NCBI RefSeq assembly: GCF_001411555.2
Contig: NC_049907.1
Span: forward strand, 4,286,243 to 4,350,242
Direction: 5' to 3'
Origin: Juglans regia
Lineage: Eukaryota; Streptophyta; Magnoliopsida; Fagales; Juglandaceae
Length of the DNA stretch: 64,000 bases
Shown here piece by piece: positions 45,871 to 55,924 of this stretch. The notes beneath the pieces were generated by a model, which was not told where the DNA came from, searched no databases, and saw nothing but the letters and a program-made list of their open reading frames with translations. The translations under genes and the position numbers were made by a program. Each line of letters opens with the position of its first letter. Position 1 is the stretch's first letter.

Positions 45871-46365
45871 CTTCAACGTATGTCTGGCGTCAACAACGGG
45901 AGAATGTTGTGAAAATCACCAAAAATTCTAGCTAGCCCGTGCGTGGAACATTTTAATGACTTTTAGGGAAAGTTTAAATCGTCAGGTGAAAACATAGACG
46001 TACAACAGGCCAATCGCATGCAGTACTGGATATATATTTTGAATACTCTAAAGCATGTTGGAAGAAGTGGATCTAACAAGATTAGAAATTATATGCGGAT
46101 CAGTAATAATGTTTTTTTTTTTTTTTTTTTTTTATAGAAATAGTCTAGCCTCAAAGAGATTATACAAAAGTAATATTAAAAACCGTGTGACGGTTTAATT
46201 TGATTCGTCAAATTGTAAAATTATTTTAATTATAAAATAGATCAAATGAATGATCACATAAAATTTTTAATTATAAAATAGATCTAACAAATCACATAAA
46301 ATCACATTTTACAAGTGTGGACGCAGCTGCTAAAAATATTAAACCAAACAATGCCAAAGTACACA
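45871..46365. other. Intergenic, fragment of local module and AT-rich DNA
   Basis: 45880-46090 contains degraded copies of phrases from the 30.4-30.7 kb and 31.5 kb regions (GAAAATCACCAAAAATTC, TTTTGAATACTC...TGTTGGAAGAAGTG). A T-run of about 23 bases lies at 46112-46134. The last 25 bases (46341-46365) belong to arm B of the inverted duplication, cut off from the rest by the CACTA insertion. Confidence 0.7.
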
Positions 46366-46690
46366 CACTACAACACAATTGCTTTTTAGTGACGGTTGGG
46401 AAATTGTGACAGTCCCTAGACCGTCACTAAAAGGCATTTTCTGTGACAGTTTTTGGAAACTGTCACTAAAGATAGAATGAGATTTTTTTACATTCGAACG
46501 TATGGGAAATATGCGTTCGAACGTCACATATACGTTCGAACGTTATGTCTGTTTACGTTGGAACGTAAAATGTTTTGGCGCAACCGTTCGAATGTTATTA
46601 ATTTTACGTTCGAACGTAAAATGTTTTCCGCCAACATGCGAACGTTAATTACTAACGTTCGAACGTTCATTGTAAATTTAAATTAAATGA
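46366..46690. repeat. Left subterminal repeat zone of the CACTA element
   Basis: The first 115 bp hold inverted copies of GTGACGGTT/GTGACAGTTT and their complements, able to form small hairpins. From 46492 the palindrome CGTTCGAACG appears four times exactly (about 46514, 46533, 46611 and 46657) with several one-base variants. Such subterminal arrays are where CACTA-encoded DNA-binding proteins usually dock. Confidence 0.88.
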
Positions 46691-46970
46691 CTTTAATTTA
46701 AAAATTATGTATTTTTATTGTGCATAATTTGTGAACAAGTCTAAAAAATTGAATTGTATATATTTATATATACACACTTTGTAATATATAAATATATATT
46801 ATTGATTTATATATATTTGAAATGCAGTGATTTAGTATTAAAGTTGAAAACTATAACATCAAAGAAGATTAAAAATTGAAATGAAAAAACGATAAAAATA
46901 TTCCATAATATTTTTCGTTACAAATATTAAAAATAAAATACAAAAATTGATAGAACGTAGTAAACAACAG

Positions 46971-48154
46971 TCAGATGATAACGTTATCCGCAAAAGTCGA
47001 ACTCCGTACTTCCTCAGTCAAGGTATCAACCTTGTCGTTGAGGATAGTTACACGATGGGTGAGTTCGGCAACAGACGCCGATATAGCCTCGAGCGATCGA
47101 TCGATCTTATGATCAATATGCGCAGTCAGCTGTGAGATGACCGCATCAACCCAAGCAGGCCGCACATCTCCTGCAGATGTACTCGGCGTATGCTGACTAC
47201 TACTCCCGACATGACCTGGCTCAGGCTGCGTCGGAGGAACTAGATCCTCTACAGGGGGTGGCTGACGTCCCCTCGCCTGTCCAATGCTACGCCGATGCGT
47301 GGTCATGTCGAGGGGGCTCATCTGATCTTTGACCCGCTCCTCTGGCTGGGTCGGCACTCCCCGTGCAAGTAATAGTCGGCTGATGAGGACACCATATGGG
47401 AGATTATCCGTGGAGACGATGCTCGCCTCGTAACGGATCCTCTCAAAAATGTGCAGTGGCAAATCTATAGGATCTCCACGTGCCACTCGTATCAAAAATT
47501 GTGCCCGAAGCCGACTAAATGTGGTTTTATGAGCCACAGGATCAACATTTGTTGCAACAATAAGGTGCAACATGCGGAAGAAATGCAGCAGATGGTTCTG
47601 GTTGAAGGCGTTCTTCCGCTCGATCTGCATGCGATCCCTCCCGGTGAGGATGTAGAAATCTCGTCTCGGTCATCATCCCGAGCCTCGACGCCAGTATCCT
47701 CAGCCTCTGACTGGCCTGCATCATCGGCTGATGCTGGCTCACATCCCCGGCCAGTAGATGATGCAGAAGTGCCTACATCCTCACGGGGTGTTGAGTGTGT
47801 AAATGTCTGAGCACCTCGATGAATCCCGATGTGCTCGCCGATGACATCTGCCGATACCTCAATGGAAACACCGCGTACAGTCACGGTGTGAGAGGATGCA
47901 TCCGGAGGCATGTCACACATCCCCATATAGAATTCTTGAACCATTGAGGGGTATACCTTCCCCCTCAATGTGCAGATATTTCCCCAGCCTCTACTGAGGA
48001 AAACATCTCTTAGGTTCGTCTGCTGCCAACAGAGTTCGTCGAACTCATTAATTAAGACCTCTCTCTCTACCATAACAGTACGAGCTCCGATACGGGCAGT
48101 GTCCGACGTGGCTCCTTCCCTCCCTCGTTTTCGTGTATGCAGTGGAAGAGCCAT
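46971..48154 (-). CDS. Putative plant transposon protein (PF20167-like), two overlapping frames
   Basis: The minus-strand frame from 48154 starts MALPLHTRKRGRE and runs through a conserved N-terminal part (REVLINEFDELCWQQTNL, VYPSMVQEFYMGM, VTVRGVSIEVSADVIGEHIGI), the layout of the putative plant transposon protein domain found in many plant repeats. Near 47800-47680 the coding signal passes to another frame, which carries FYILTGRDRMQIERKNAF, FRMLHLIVATNVDP and LPYGVLISRLLLARGV, then a Pro/Thr-rich linker and a C-terminal helix with heptad character ending near 46971. The shift is either an unrecognised intron (no decisive sites chosen) or a frameshift. Function is unknown. The gene is divergent from the Ptta-type gene, and the shared spacer is rich in the TTCGAA palindrome. 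The sequence is more GC-rich than its surroundings. Confidence 0.65.
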
Positions 48155-48229
48155 ATCCTGAAAATAGAAAAGGAAAAAAAAATTATTTAGAATAATGCAT
48201 TTTTTTGTATTAATTTTAAGATGCTCTGG

Positions 48230-49130
48230 ATTAACGTTCGAACGTTTTATCTTTAACGTTCGAACGTTAAAGATAAAAACGTTCGGACGTTAACTTATAC
48301 GTTCGCACGTAAAATAATGTAAATAAATTTACGTTCAAACGTAAAACAAATACGTTCGAATGTACAGATGTACGTTCGAACATAAGCAGTAAACAAATAC
48401 GTTCGAATTTAAGTTCGAACGTATTTGTTTTACGTGTGAACGTAAATATGAACGTCCGAACGTCGAAGCATGAATAATGTAGAAAATCACTACGTTCGGA
48501 TGTTATAATTAAACGTCCGACCGTATGTGATTTACGTGCGAAAGTAAATATTAACGTTCGAACGTATGTCGTTTAATAATATTCACGTCCGAATGTAAGA
48601 CGATTAACGTTCGAACGTGGAAGCCGTAACGGCTCGGTAATTTAAACGTCGTACGTTCGAATGTCTTGGTGAAACGTTCGAACGTTTCGACGCAGAATGG
48701 CTGAGTCGACTCAGCCATTATTGAAATCTCGAAAATTTCTCTACAAGGGTCTAAATGCCGAAATGTCACCATGTAAATGAAGTATACACTTCAAGAAACA
48801 TTTCTACGGTGACTATTCGGCCAATGACTGGTCGTGGTGGCCGGAAAATGAAGTTGAAAATCCGGTAATATTTATCCGGTTTTAAACCAAACTCAATCCA
48901 AATGTCAATCTAAATCTCAATAAAATACATGTTATTTGCATAAAAGATGAATGCCTACCTTTTAGTGACGGTTGTGGCGGAGTTGACGGCGGCGGTGACG
49001 GCGGCGTGGCGGCAAATAACGGAGAAGACGATGGATACGGGCAGGGAAATGCGTTTCGACGTTCGGTTTTGGCCTTATATACATAGAACGTTCGAACGTA
49101 CTTATTATTACGTTCGAACGTTTGTCAATA
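48230..49130. promoter_or_regulatory. Palindrome array upstream of the minus-strand transposon gene
   Basis: Immediately upstream of the 48154 start, CGTTCGAACG occurs at least seven times exactly (for example about 48238, 48260, 48555, 48618, 48675, 49089 and 49110) plus many one- or two-base variants such as ACGTCCGAACGT. The positions fit a promoter bound by an element-encoded protein, as TnpA does in En/Spm. The binding itself is inferred. Confidence 0.6.
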
Positions 49131-49197
49131 TAATATATTATATTATAAATGTTTAAGTTATATATTAGGATGTTATATAATATTATTGACAATTAGA

Positions 49198-50755
49198 TTA
49201 TTGGTTTTTTTGTGAGTGCTTCTTATATTTATAAAGTTTAGCAATATATAAAATCCGCTCCGACTCCGACTCCGACTTGTCGGAGCGGAGTCGGATTTTT
49301 TTATTATTTTTTTTATCTTTTTTAACTTCATATTTGACCCACTTTTTTTTTTTAAAAAAAATTTGTGAGCTTTTAAATTTCAATTTTCTCAACATTACCT
49401 GTGGGAATTAATTAAACTTTTGATTATAACAAGAAATACAACTAAATAAAACAAGTAACATAATAACATGCATTCAAAAATTAAAAAGAAAGTCCTATTG
49501 CAATAGAAACGACGCCGTATTGTATAGTAGTATACTAACTAATATAAATCTATTTTATATATTATATATATATGAAAATTTATAAAAAAAATGAATGATA
49601 TATATTATTATATATGAATATTAAAAAAAAAGCACCGAAATATTAATAATAAACTAATATACTTGATATATATATATATATATTAAATCTCTAATCTCTT
49701 ATACTTGATATATATATATTATATAAATATTAGTTATACTAATAATTATATTAGTATTAGTTATTATTAATACTATATATTATAGTATTATACTAATAGT
49801 GATATTAATACTATATCACTATTATAGTGATTAGTATAACTATATTAGTATTAGTTATAGTGATTTAGTATAACTATATAATATATTAGTATAAGTTATA
49901 ATACTATAAGTTATAACTGTAGTCTATATTAGTATTAGTATTAGTTATAGCGATTAGCATAACTATATATTAATATTTGCTATAGTGATTTTAATTTAGT
50001 ATAACTATATAATAGTATTAGTATAAATATTATTATATTACACTAGCTATATCACTGATAGTATTAGTATACTAATGTCTAATACTAATATATCACTATA
50101 GTTAATAGTATCACATAGTAATATAGTATTAGTAATTAATACTATAGTGCTTTATATAGTAATTTATATATAGGCTTAAAGTGGTTTACTAATAGTATTA
50201 GTATTAGGCCATAAATCTAATTATTATACTAATGTATATTAGAATTACTAATATATTTATCAAAATGAATATGTTGAGAATTTATTAGGTCAAAAAATAT
50301 AATTAATACAAGATATTGTTATATAAAATTGATATGAATAATACTTTAGTTATTATACATTAGTATTATATGTTATTATAAATTTATAGATTAGTGTTTA
50401 TCCATTAGTATATGTATTACAATATTACATGTTGATGTTATTATGCATCTTAGTGTTTATAGTATATTATATATACATTAGTATTACATGCTATTATATT
50501 TATACATTAGTAATTTAGAACAACATGGTAGTAATATTGTAAATTTTTAGTAGTATGATATTTACATATAGTCATATACTAAACTATTATTAGTAAATTT
50601 AGTCTTAATATTATAGTATAAATATATTATTTAACTAGTATAAATATAAGTAATTTAGAAAAACACATATTTTGTGCATAATATATAAATTATATTATGC
50701 ACAAAATACTATACAATGTAGTATATATATTATATTATAAGTTAAGTATAATAGG
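49198..50755. other. AT-rich spacer of the CACTA element, no gene
   Basis: Low-complexity DNA of TAGTATTAGTTATA-like phrases. It contains a short GC-rich hairpin at about 49254-49302 built from CCGACTCCGAC and its complement, and a TA microsatellite at 49668-49682. No frame of note is present. Confidence 0.8.
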
Positions 50756-50756
50756 A

Positions 50757-51205
50757 ATATTACGTTCGAACGTTTGAAGTTAACGTTCGAACGTTAAAGT
50801 AAGAGGCGGGAATTTTCCCGCTCGATGTTTAATATCTGTGTGATTATTTAGACGTAAGGACGTTTATACTATACGTTCGAACATCAAATCCGTCAACGTT
50901 CGAACGTTAGTCAAATTAGTGCGGGAGATTTCCCGCTCAAATATGGTAACACTTTCATGAAATGTACGTTCGGAAGTTTAAGTAGTATGTTCGAACGTTT
51001 ATCTATAAATCTACAAACGTTCGAACGAGAAATTGTGATACATTCGAACATATATGAGGAAAGTGCGGGAACTTTCCCGCTAGATTTCATGTCATATCAT
51101 AAGAAGGGTACGTTCGAACGTGTATTTTAAACGTCCGAACGTTCTGGGCGGGAATAATTTTAGAATTAACGTTCGGACGTTTAAAGTTAACGTTCGAACG
51201 TTTAA
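50757..51205 (+). promoter_or_regulatory. Probable promoter with TTCGAA palindromes and three E2F-type palindromes
   Basis: The block alternates two motifs. CGTTCGAACG occurs about six times (for example 50762, 50783, 50896 and 51113). A 16-bp near-palindrome GCGGGANNNNTTCCCGC-like unit occurs at 50806-50821, 50921-50936 and 51065-51080, each containing TTTCCCGC, the plant E2F consensus, and a half site GCGGGAAT lies at 51148-51155. It precedes a GA-rich tract and the transcription unit ending at 54669. E2F binding is inferred from the motif. Confidence 0.6.
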
Positions 51206-51232
51206 ACTAATAATTTTAGAACTTAATCAGTA

Positions 51233-51275
51233 CGCGCACGGGAGGATGCCCATTATTTCTTTTCTCCCGTGCGCG
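51233..51275 (+). other. 12-bp perfect inverted repeat near the presumed transcript start
   Basis: CGCGCACGGGAG (51233-51244) and CTCCCGTGCGCG (51264-51275) are exact complements around a 19-base loop. This GC-rich hairpin stands out in AT-rich DNA and lies just before the GA tract. Confidence 0.8.
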
Positions 51276-51280
51276 CAACA

Positions 51281-51384
51281 GAAAGAGAAAGAGAGAGAGA
51301 GAGAGAGTTAGAGAGAGAGAGAGTTAGAGAGAGAGAGAGAGTTAGAGTGAGAGAGAGTTGAGTTAGAGAGTGAGAGAGAGGTGA
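51281..51384. repeat. GA-rich microsatellite (possible 5' UTR)
   Basis: GA dinucleotides are interrupted by regularly spaced GTTAGA. Such tracts are common in plant leaders. A possible donor GGTGAGTTTTGG follows at about 51380. Confidence 0.85.
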
Positions 51385-51860
51385 GTTTTGGTAAGATAAT
51401 ATTTTTATTTCTTGTCTTTATTTAAATTTTATGATATTTATAGAATGTGTTTTTGTTATAGAATATTTCTAATAAGTTTGTGTTGTATTTTTTTGAAGGA
51501 TTGCTTGTTTTGGGAAGTTTGAAGATTTTGATTTGTAAGAGGATATTGTGAGTGCTAGGTATATTTCTAAACTTTATCAATATGTTGTTGTGATTTGATG
51601 CTTACTTTTTATCATATTGTGATTATTGTTTGTATAGTTTGTAAATAGTTTGTGAGTTATTCTAAATATGTTGTGATATAAATTTGAAATATTGTGTTTA
51701 TTATTAAAAATATATTGTCATTAGGCTTTGTTAATACATGTTTATTGCTTATTCAAGTTTAGAAATATGTTAATACATGTGGCATGTTATTTTGTGAATA
51801 TATTGTGAGTTATCACTTTTATATGTTGTGATATGGATTTGATATATTGTGATAATAGTA

Positions 51861-52312
51861 TTTAAGTATGATAATTAAATATTTATAATAATAATTAATA
51901 TATAAGTAATAACAAGCATAAAAGTAACTCTTTAAGAATTATAATAATTAAAATTATTGTATAACCATTGAAATTTAAGTATGATAATTAAATATTTATA
52001 ATAATAATTAATATATAAGTAATAACAAGCATAAAAGTAACTCTTTAAGAATTATAATAATTAAAATTATTGTATAACCTTTGAAATTTAAGTATGATAA
52101 TTAAATATTTATAATAATAATTAATATATAAGTAATAACAAGCATAAAAGTAACTCTTTAAGAATTATAATAATTAAAATTATTGTATAACCTTTGAAAT
52201 TTAAGTACGATAATTAAATATTTATAATAATAATTAATATATAAGTAATAACAAGCATAAAAGTAACTCTTTAAGAATTATAATAATTAAAATTATAGTA
52301 TAACCTTTGAAA
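51861..52312. repeat. Four-copy tandem repeat, period 113 bp
   Basis: Units start TTTAAGTATGATAATTAAAT at 51861, 51974, 52087 and 52200 and end ATTGTATAACC. Copies differ by only a few bases, so the amplification is recent. A degenerate fifth start follows at about 52313. No coding potential. Confidence 0.95.
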
Positions 52313-52352
52313 TTAAGTATAACAATTAAAATTATACTTTAAGAATAATGAT

Positions 52353-52530
52353 CTTGTACACAACGAGGGAATATAATCTTGAAGAAATGTTGAAATTTCA
52401 ATTTAATTGCTTGACTGTCATAGTCTCTTCGGCCTTGAGAGTTGTCAAGGTCGGACAGTTTGTGACGGTTAAGTAATTAGACTAAAATTTAAACATTTCT
52501 TCAAGATTATTCTCTCTCGTTGTGTACAAG
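52353..52530. repeat. 178-nt foldback (long imperfect hairpin) upstream of the transposon gene
   Basis: The arm starting CTTGTACACAACGAGGGAAT pairs with the end ATTCTCTCTCGTTGTGTACAAG through almost the whole length: the parts CTTGAAGAAATGTT and AACATTTCTTCAAG, AATTGCTTGACTGTCA and TGACGGTTAAGTAATT, and CGGCCTTGAGAGTTGTCAAGGTCGG at the centre, pair with one another. The loop is very short. It lies 90 bp before the first downstream start codon, on the likely transcript. Confidence 0.85.
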
Positions 52531-52619
52531 ACACGAAACGTAGGGTCACATAATCTTCCATCCCTCTTTAGTTTAACAATATAACACTACTTGAAGGTGA
52601 CATTGTTAATTTAAACAAC

Positions 52620-52895
52620 ATGGAGATATTGTTGTATGATGGAGAGGGTATTAACTTGTTTGTTGACCTCGGTGCACTCGAGTTGCTCCCCTTGTGTAGA
52701 GATGATGTCCCACCCGTACATCTCGACCCGTCTGTATTAAATGATCATTCAATTCAAGTCAGTTTGGAGGAAGATGAAGAAGACGAGTCAGAAGATGAAT
52801 ACGAATCAGAATCCGGGCATGAGGTGGATAATGATGATGAAGATGTTATTGATGGAGATTCTGAAACAACTATGGAAAATTCATCTGAAGAGTAA
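52620..52895 (+). CDS. Small acidic ORF in the CACTA element, function unknown
   Basis: The frame of 91 codons starts MEILLYDGEGINLFVDLG and turns into a run of Glu and Asp (about residues 52-91), ending MENSSEE before the stop. It could be the C-terminal remnant of a larger transposase-like protein, since acidic tails occur there, but I cannot match it to a family. It precedes the Ptta-type gene by 101 bp. No ribosome signal applies in a plant. Confidence 0.4.
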   Translation: MEILLYDGEGINLFVDLGALELLPLCRDDVPPVHLDPSVLNDHSIQVSLEEDEEDESEDEYESESGHEVDNDDEDVIDGDSETTMENSSEE

Positions 52896-52996
52896 AAGTA
52901 CTAAATATTTTATTTATATAGGTGACTATAAAATATCTTAAATTTTCATAATTTCTTCTAATTAATTTTCTTTGATATAATTAATTATTTTAAAGA

Positions 52997-54669
52997 ATGC
53001 CGCCAAAACGACAACGAAGAAATGTGCCTCCGCCAAGTCCAAGTCCTGAATCCATTGAGGACTCCCCACTCGAGGAATCCGTTCCTGAAGATCAAGCTAA
53101 CACAGAAGAGAACAACAGCCAGTCGACACCTACCAGTAAGGAATAATTATATATATAGTTAATAATTTTTTCTCAATAACTATATAATTATAATTATAGT
53201 ATATCTATTATTATCATGTAGTTGATGCATCTGCACGTCGCGGTCGTGGCTATACACGTGGAATCTCTCTTGAAAAAAATAGAAGGCACGGTAAACTGAA
53301 GGTCACAATTCCTGATAATTCCACTGGAGGAGTGGATGATAGTGCAGCAGCGCTTTCCTCCTATATTGGCACAGTAGTTCGAGCTTATGCTCCATTTTAT
53401 GTGCGCTCATGGCGAGATGTTCCGAATGAGATTAAGGAGCACATTCGAAGTCGTGTGCTGGTGAGTTTACTTTTCAGTACATTTTTTTCACTTAGATTAA
53501 TCTATTATATTTTTTACCTGATTCCCTTGTTAGGATGAATTCGACCTCGACTTTAGCCGTAGCGAGGATTTGAGAACCGTGAATGAGTTGATGGCTACAC
53601 TATTCCGACGTCACAAAGGACGATGTCATGACCACTTCAAGAAGTTTGAGACGTTGGAAGAGGCTGCGCAGTCTCCTTTTCAGCAGATGAAGTTAGATGA
53701 TTGGAGAAAGTGTTGTGATCTTTTCGCATCTCCAGATTATCAGGTATTTTACATTTATATCTTTAAATTATTTACATTCATATTCGTTTTATACATTATA
53801 TGTATACATATTACAATTAACATTTTTAATATATTTTGTAGCACTTGAGTTCTACAAATGCACAGAATAGATCCGTTCTGACTGTCCACCATCGTGCCGG
53901 TTCAAGGTCATTCCACCGTCTTGCTGAAAAAATGGTAATTAAAAAATTATAGAATTTATTTATTTTCCTGATATTCTTTCTGATAAGTACTAACATTATC
54001 TTTTTAAAATTGCTAATATTGTCGCTTTGTTAGAAACGTGATGATCCTGAAAACTTTTCCCTCGTTCATGTCTATGCTGCTGCTCACACTAATGAGCATA
54101 GTGAGTGGATGGATCCTGTCGCTGCAGATAATTATGTAAGCAGTGTTAATTTTGTTAAATAAATTTTTTATAGAACATTTTAATAGTTTATTTCTTATTT
54201 CTATTTCTTTTAATACGTTACTAATTATTTACGATCATTACCTTTTAAATTGCAGAACAAAATGTTGGAGATGCAGTCGACTTCTGCGGAATCCTCTCCT
54301 AGTGACATAGACATATTCACCCAAGTGCTCGGGCCGCAGTCTAGTATGGCAAGAGGTTTGGGACGATCTATCAAGCATAAATGTTCATCCTCCTCAACCT
54401 CATCGGCTTCACAAATTAATAATCTTACAGCAGATTTAGAAGCTGCACGGCGTGAGAATGAGTATATGAGGTCGAGACAGCAAGAGTTAGAGTCTCTCTT
54501 AGAACGACAGTCTCATTTAGAGACGCGTTTGCAGGACCAACAGAGAGACCAGGAGGAAAGAATACGCAGTGAAGTGCAAGAGCAAGTGCAACGAGAGATG
54601 ATGGTGCAAATGGAGCGTGTTATGTCGTTGCAACAGAATCCCCGTGGGCGAGGGAAAAAGAAGAAATAA
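52997..54669 (+). CDS. Plant transposase, Ptta/En/Spm type (Transposase_24-like)
   Basis: Six exons with GT/AG borders and consistent phase: 52997-53135, 53222-53460, 53534-53743, 53842-53934, 54034-54135 and 54256-54669, giving 398 residues. The N-terminus is basic and proline-rich (MPPKRQRRNVPPPSPSPE), followed by a glycine/arginine patch (RRGRGYTRG). The central domain (about 75-260: WRDVPNEIKEHIRSRVLDEFD, then a RHKGRCHDHFKKF-like block, WRKCCDLFASPDYQ, NRSVLTVHHRAGSRSF, and EHSEWMDPVAADNY) has the order of the Ptta/En/Spm family. The C-terminus (about 295-390) is a long coiled coil ending in a basic GRGKKKK tail. In En/Spm-type elements such proteins bind subterminal repeats, so the TTCGAA palindromes are natural candidate sites. 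All exons are open and it looks intact. Confidence 0.85.
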
Positions 54670-54799
54670 ATTTTATCAATATTTCTGACTAGTTTTAATA
54701 TCTAATTTTGTACTTTTATAAGACATTGTTACTTCTTAATTGGGTATGTAATATGATACTATTGGTATTTTGTTTTTAAATTTTATGAAATTAGTATTT

Positions 54800-55416
54800 C
54801 TGATCTGTACGTTCGAATGTAAATAAAAATCGTTCGAACGTTGGTTCACACTGTACCAAACGTTCGAACGTAAATACAATTGAATCGTTCGAACGTTAAA
54901 CCGACTAACGTTCGACCAAAGAACTTGCATTCGGACGCTCCTTCGTTTACATTCGAAATAACGTCCGAACATTAAACGCGCTACGTTTGAACATTTACGT
55001 TTACGTTCGAACAAATATTCGAACGTTTATTGTAATTAACGTTCGGACGCATTAACATGCGAACGTAAATATGATACGTTCGAACGATATACAACAAACG
55101 TCAACTTCTCTCATTCGAACGCCAATCGGGTCGGGTATAACGTCCGAACGTTTAATTGTACGTCCGAACGTGATTTTCTGTGACAGTTCATAACCGTCAC
55201 AAAAAAGGAACGTTCGAACGTTGTACCGAACGGAACACTTCCAACCGTCACTAAAAATATTTTTTGTGACGGTTGAACAGTAAACCGTCACCAAATGTTT
55301 TCTTTACGTGACGGTCATGGTGACGGTTTCAAACCGTCACCAAATATGTTTAGTGACGGTTTGCCATTTTTTTGTGACAGTTTCCTCTGTCACAAAATAC
55401 ACATTCTGTTGTAGTG
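54800..55416. repeat. Right subterminal repeat zone of the CACTA element
   Basis: 54800-55225 holds at least five exact CGTTCGAACG sites (about 54832, 54862, 54885, 55078 and 55211) plus many variants such as ACGTCCGAACGT. The last 240 bp switch to GTGACGGTT and AACCGTCAC in alternating orientation (about ten copies), forming small hairpins, and end at the TGTTGTAGTG terminus. Confidence 0.88.
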
Positions 55417-55924
55417 ACACCTTTTCGCTGCTCGTTAATTATGACATGCAATTGTTGATTTCACTTTTTTCTAGTGGAGAAAACACTGGACTCATGACCC
55501 CATTTCGAAAATTTCGTTTTCAAATAGAAAAATGATAGAAATATAATTATTTTTATAAATTTTTATATAATTATATTTTAAATTAAGAATATTTTTATAA
55601 AATTAACATCACTTTACATAAATATTCTTAATTTAAAACATAATTATAAAAAGAATTGTACTTTAAAAAAACTCAAATCCAAAGAATGGCAGAAAAAAGA
55701 AAAACGCCTTTCGAAATCCTGTCATTAATCAATTATGATAATTGTTGCCTTGACCTGTTCTAAGGGAAGAAACCACCGAAATGGCAACATCGGGGCAGTT
55801 GTTTGCTGCTTTCATTTCATTTGTTTCTAGTGTACAAGCTTATCTCTAAATTAACAAATTTTATTTTTTATGAGTCCACAAAAATGAAAAATAAATACGG
55901 ATAAATTTAATTCATTTAAAATGT

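Larger units (their letters stand above)
46366..55416 (+). mobile_element. Complete CACTA (En/Spm-type) transposon, 9.05 kb
   Basis: The left end is CACTACAACACAATTG and the right end CATTCTGTTGTAGTG, inverted repeats matching at 12 of the first 14 positions. The triplet ACA flanks both sides (46363-46365 and 55417-55419), the exact 3-bp duplication expected for CACTA. Arm A of the inverted duplication carries the uninterrupted target (28071-28098), with a single ACA. Contents: a minus-strand gene (46971-48154) and a plus-strand Ptta/En/Spm-type gene (52997-54669) in divergent arrangement, dense palindromic motifs, a tandem array and a foldback. No TNP2-type DDE transposase was recognised, so mobility would need help in trans. 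Confidence 0.92.

Noticed and set aside
47451..48161. Plus-strand frames opposite the minus-strand transposon gene
   Set aside because: Shadows of the minus-strand coding region.
49254..49302. GC-rich CCGACTCCGAC hairpin as a regulatory site
   Set aside because: Short hexamer repeat and its complement in a low-complexity setting; no neighbouring gene within reach to support a role.
51861..52312. CRISPR or centromeric satellite
   Set aside because: Only four 113-bp contiguous units inside a transposon; no spacers and no long satellite field.
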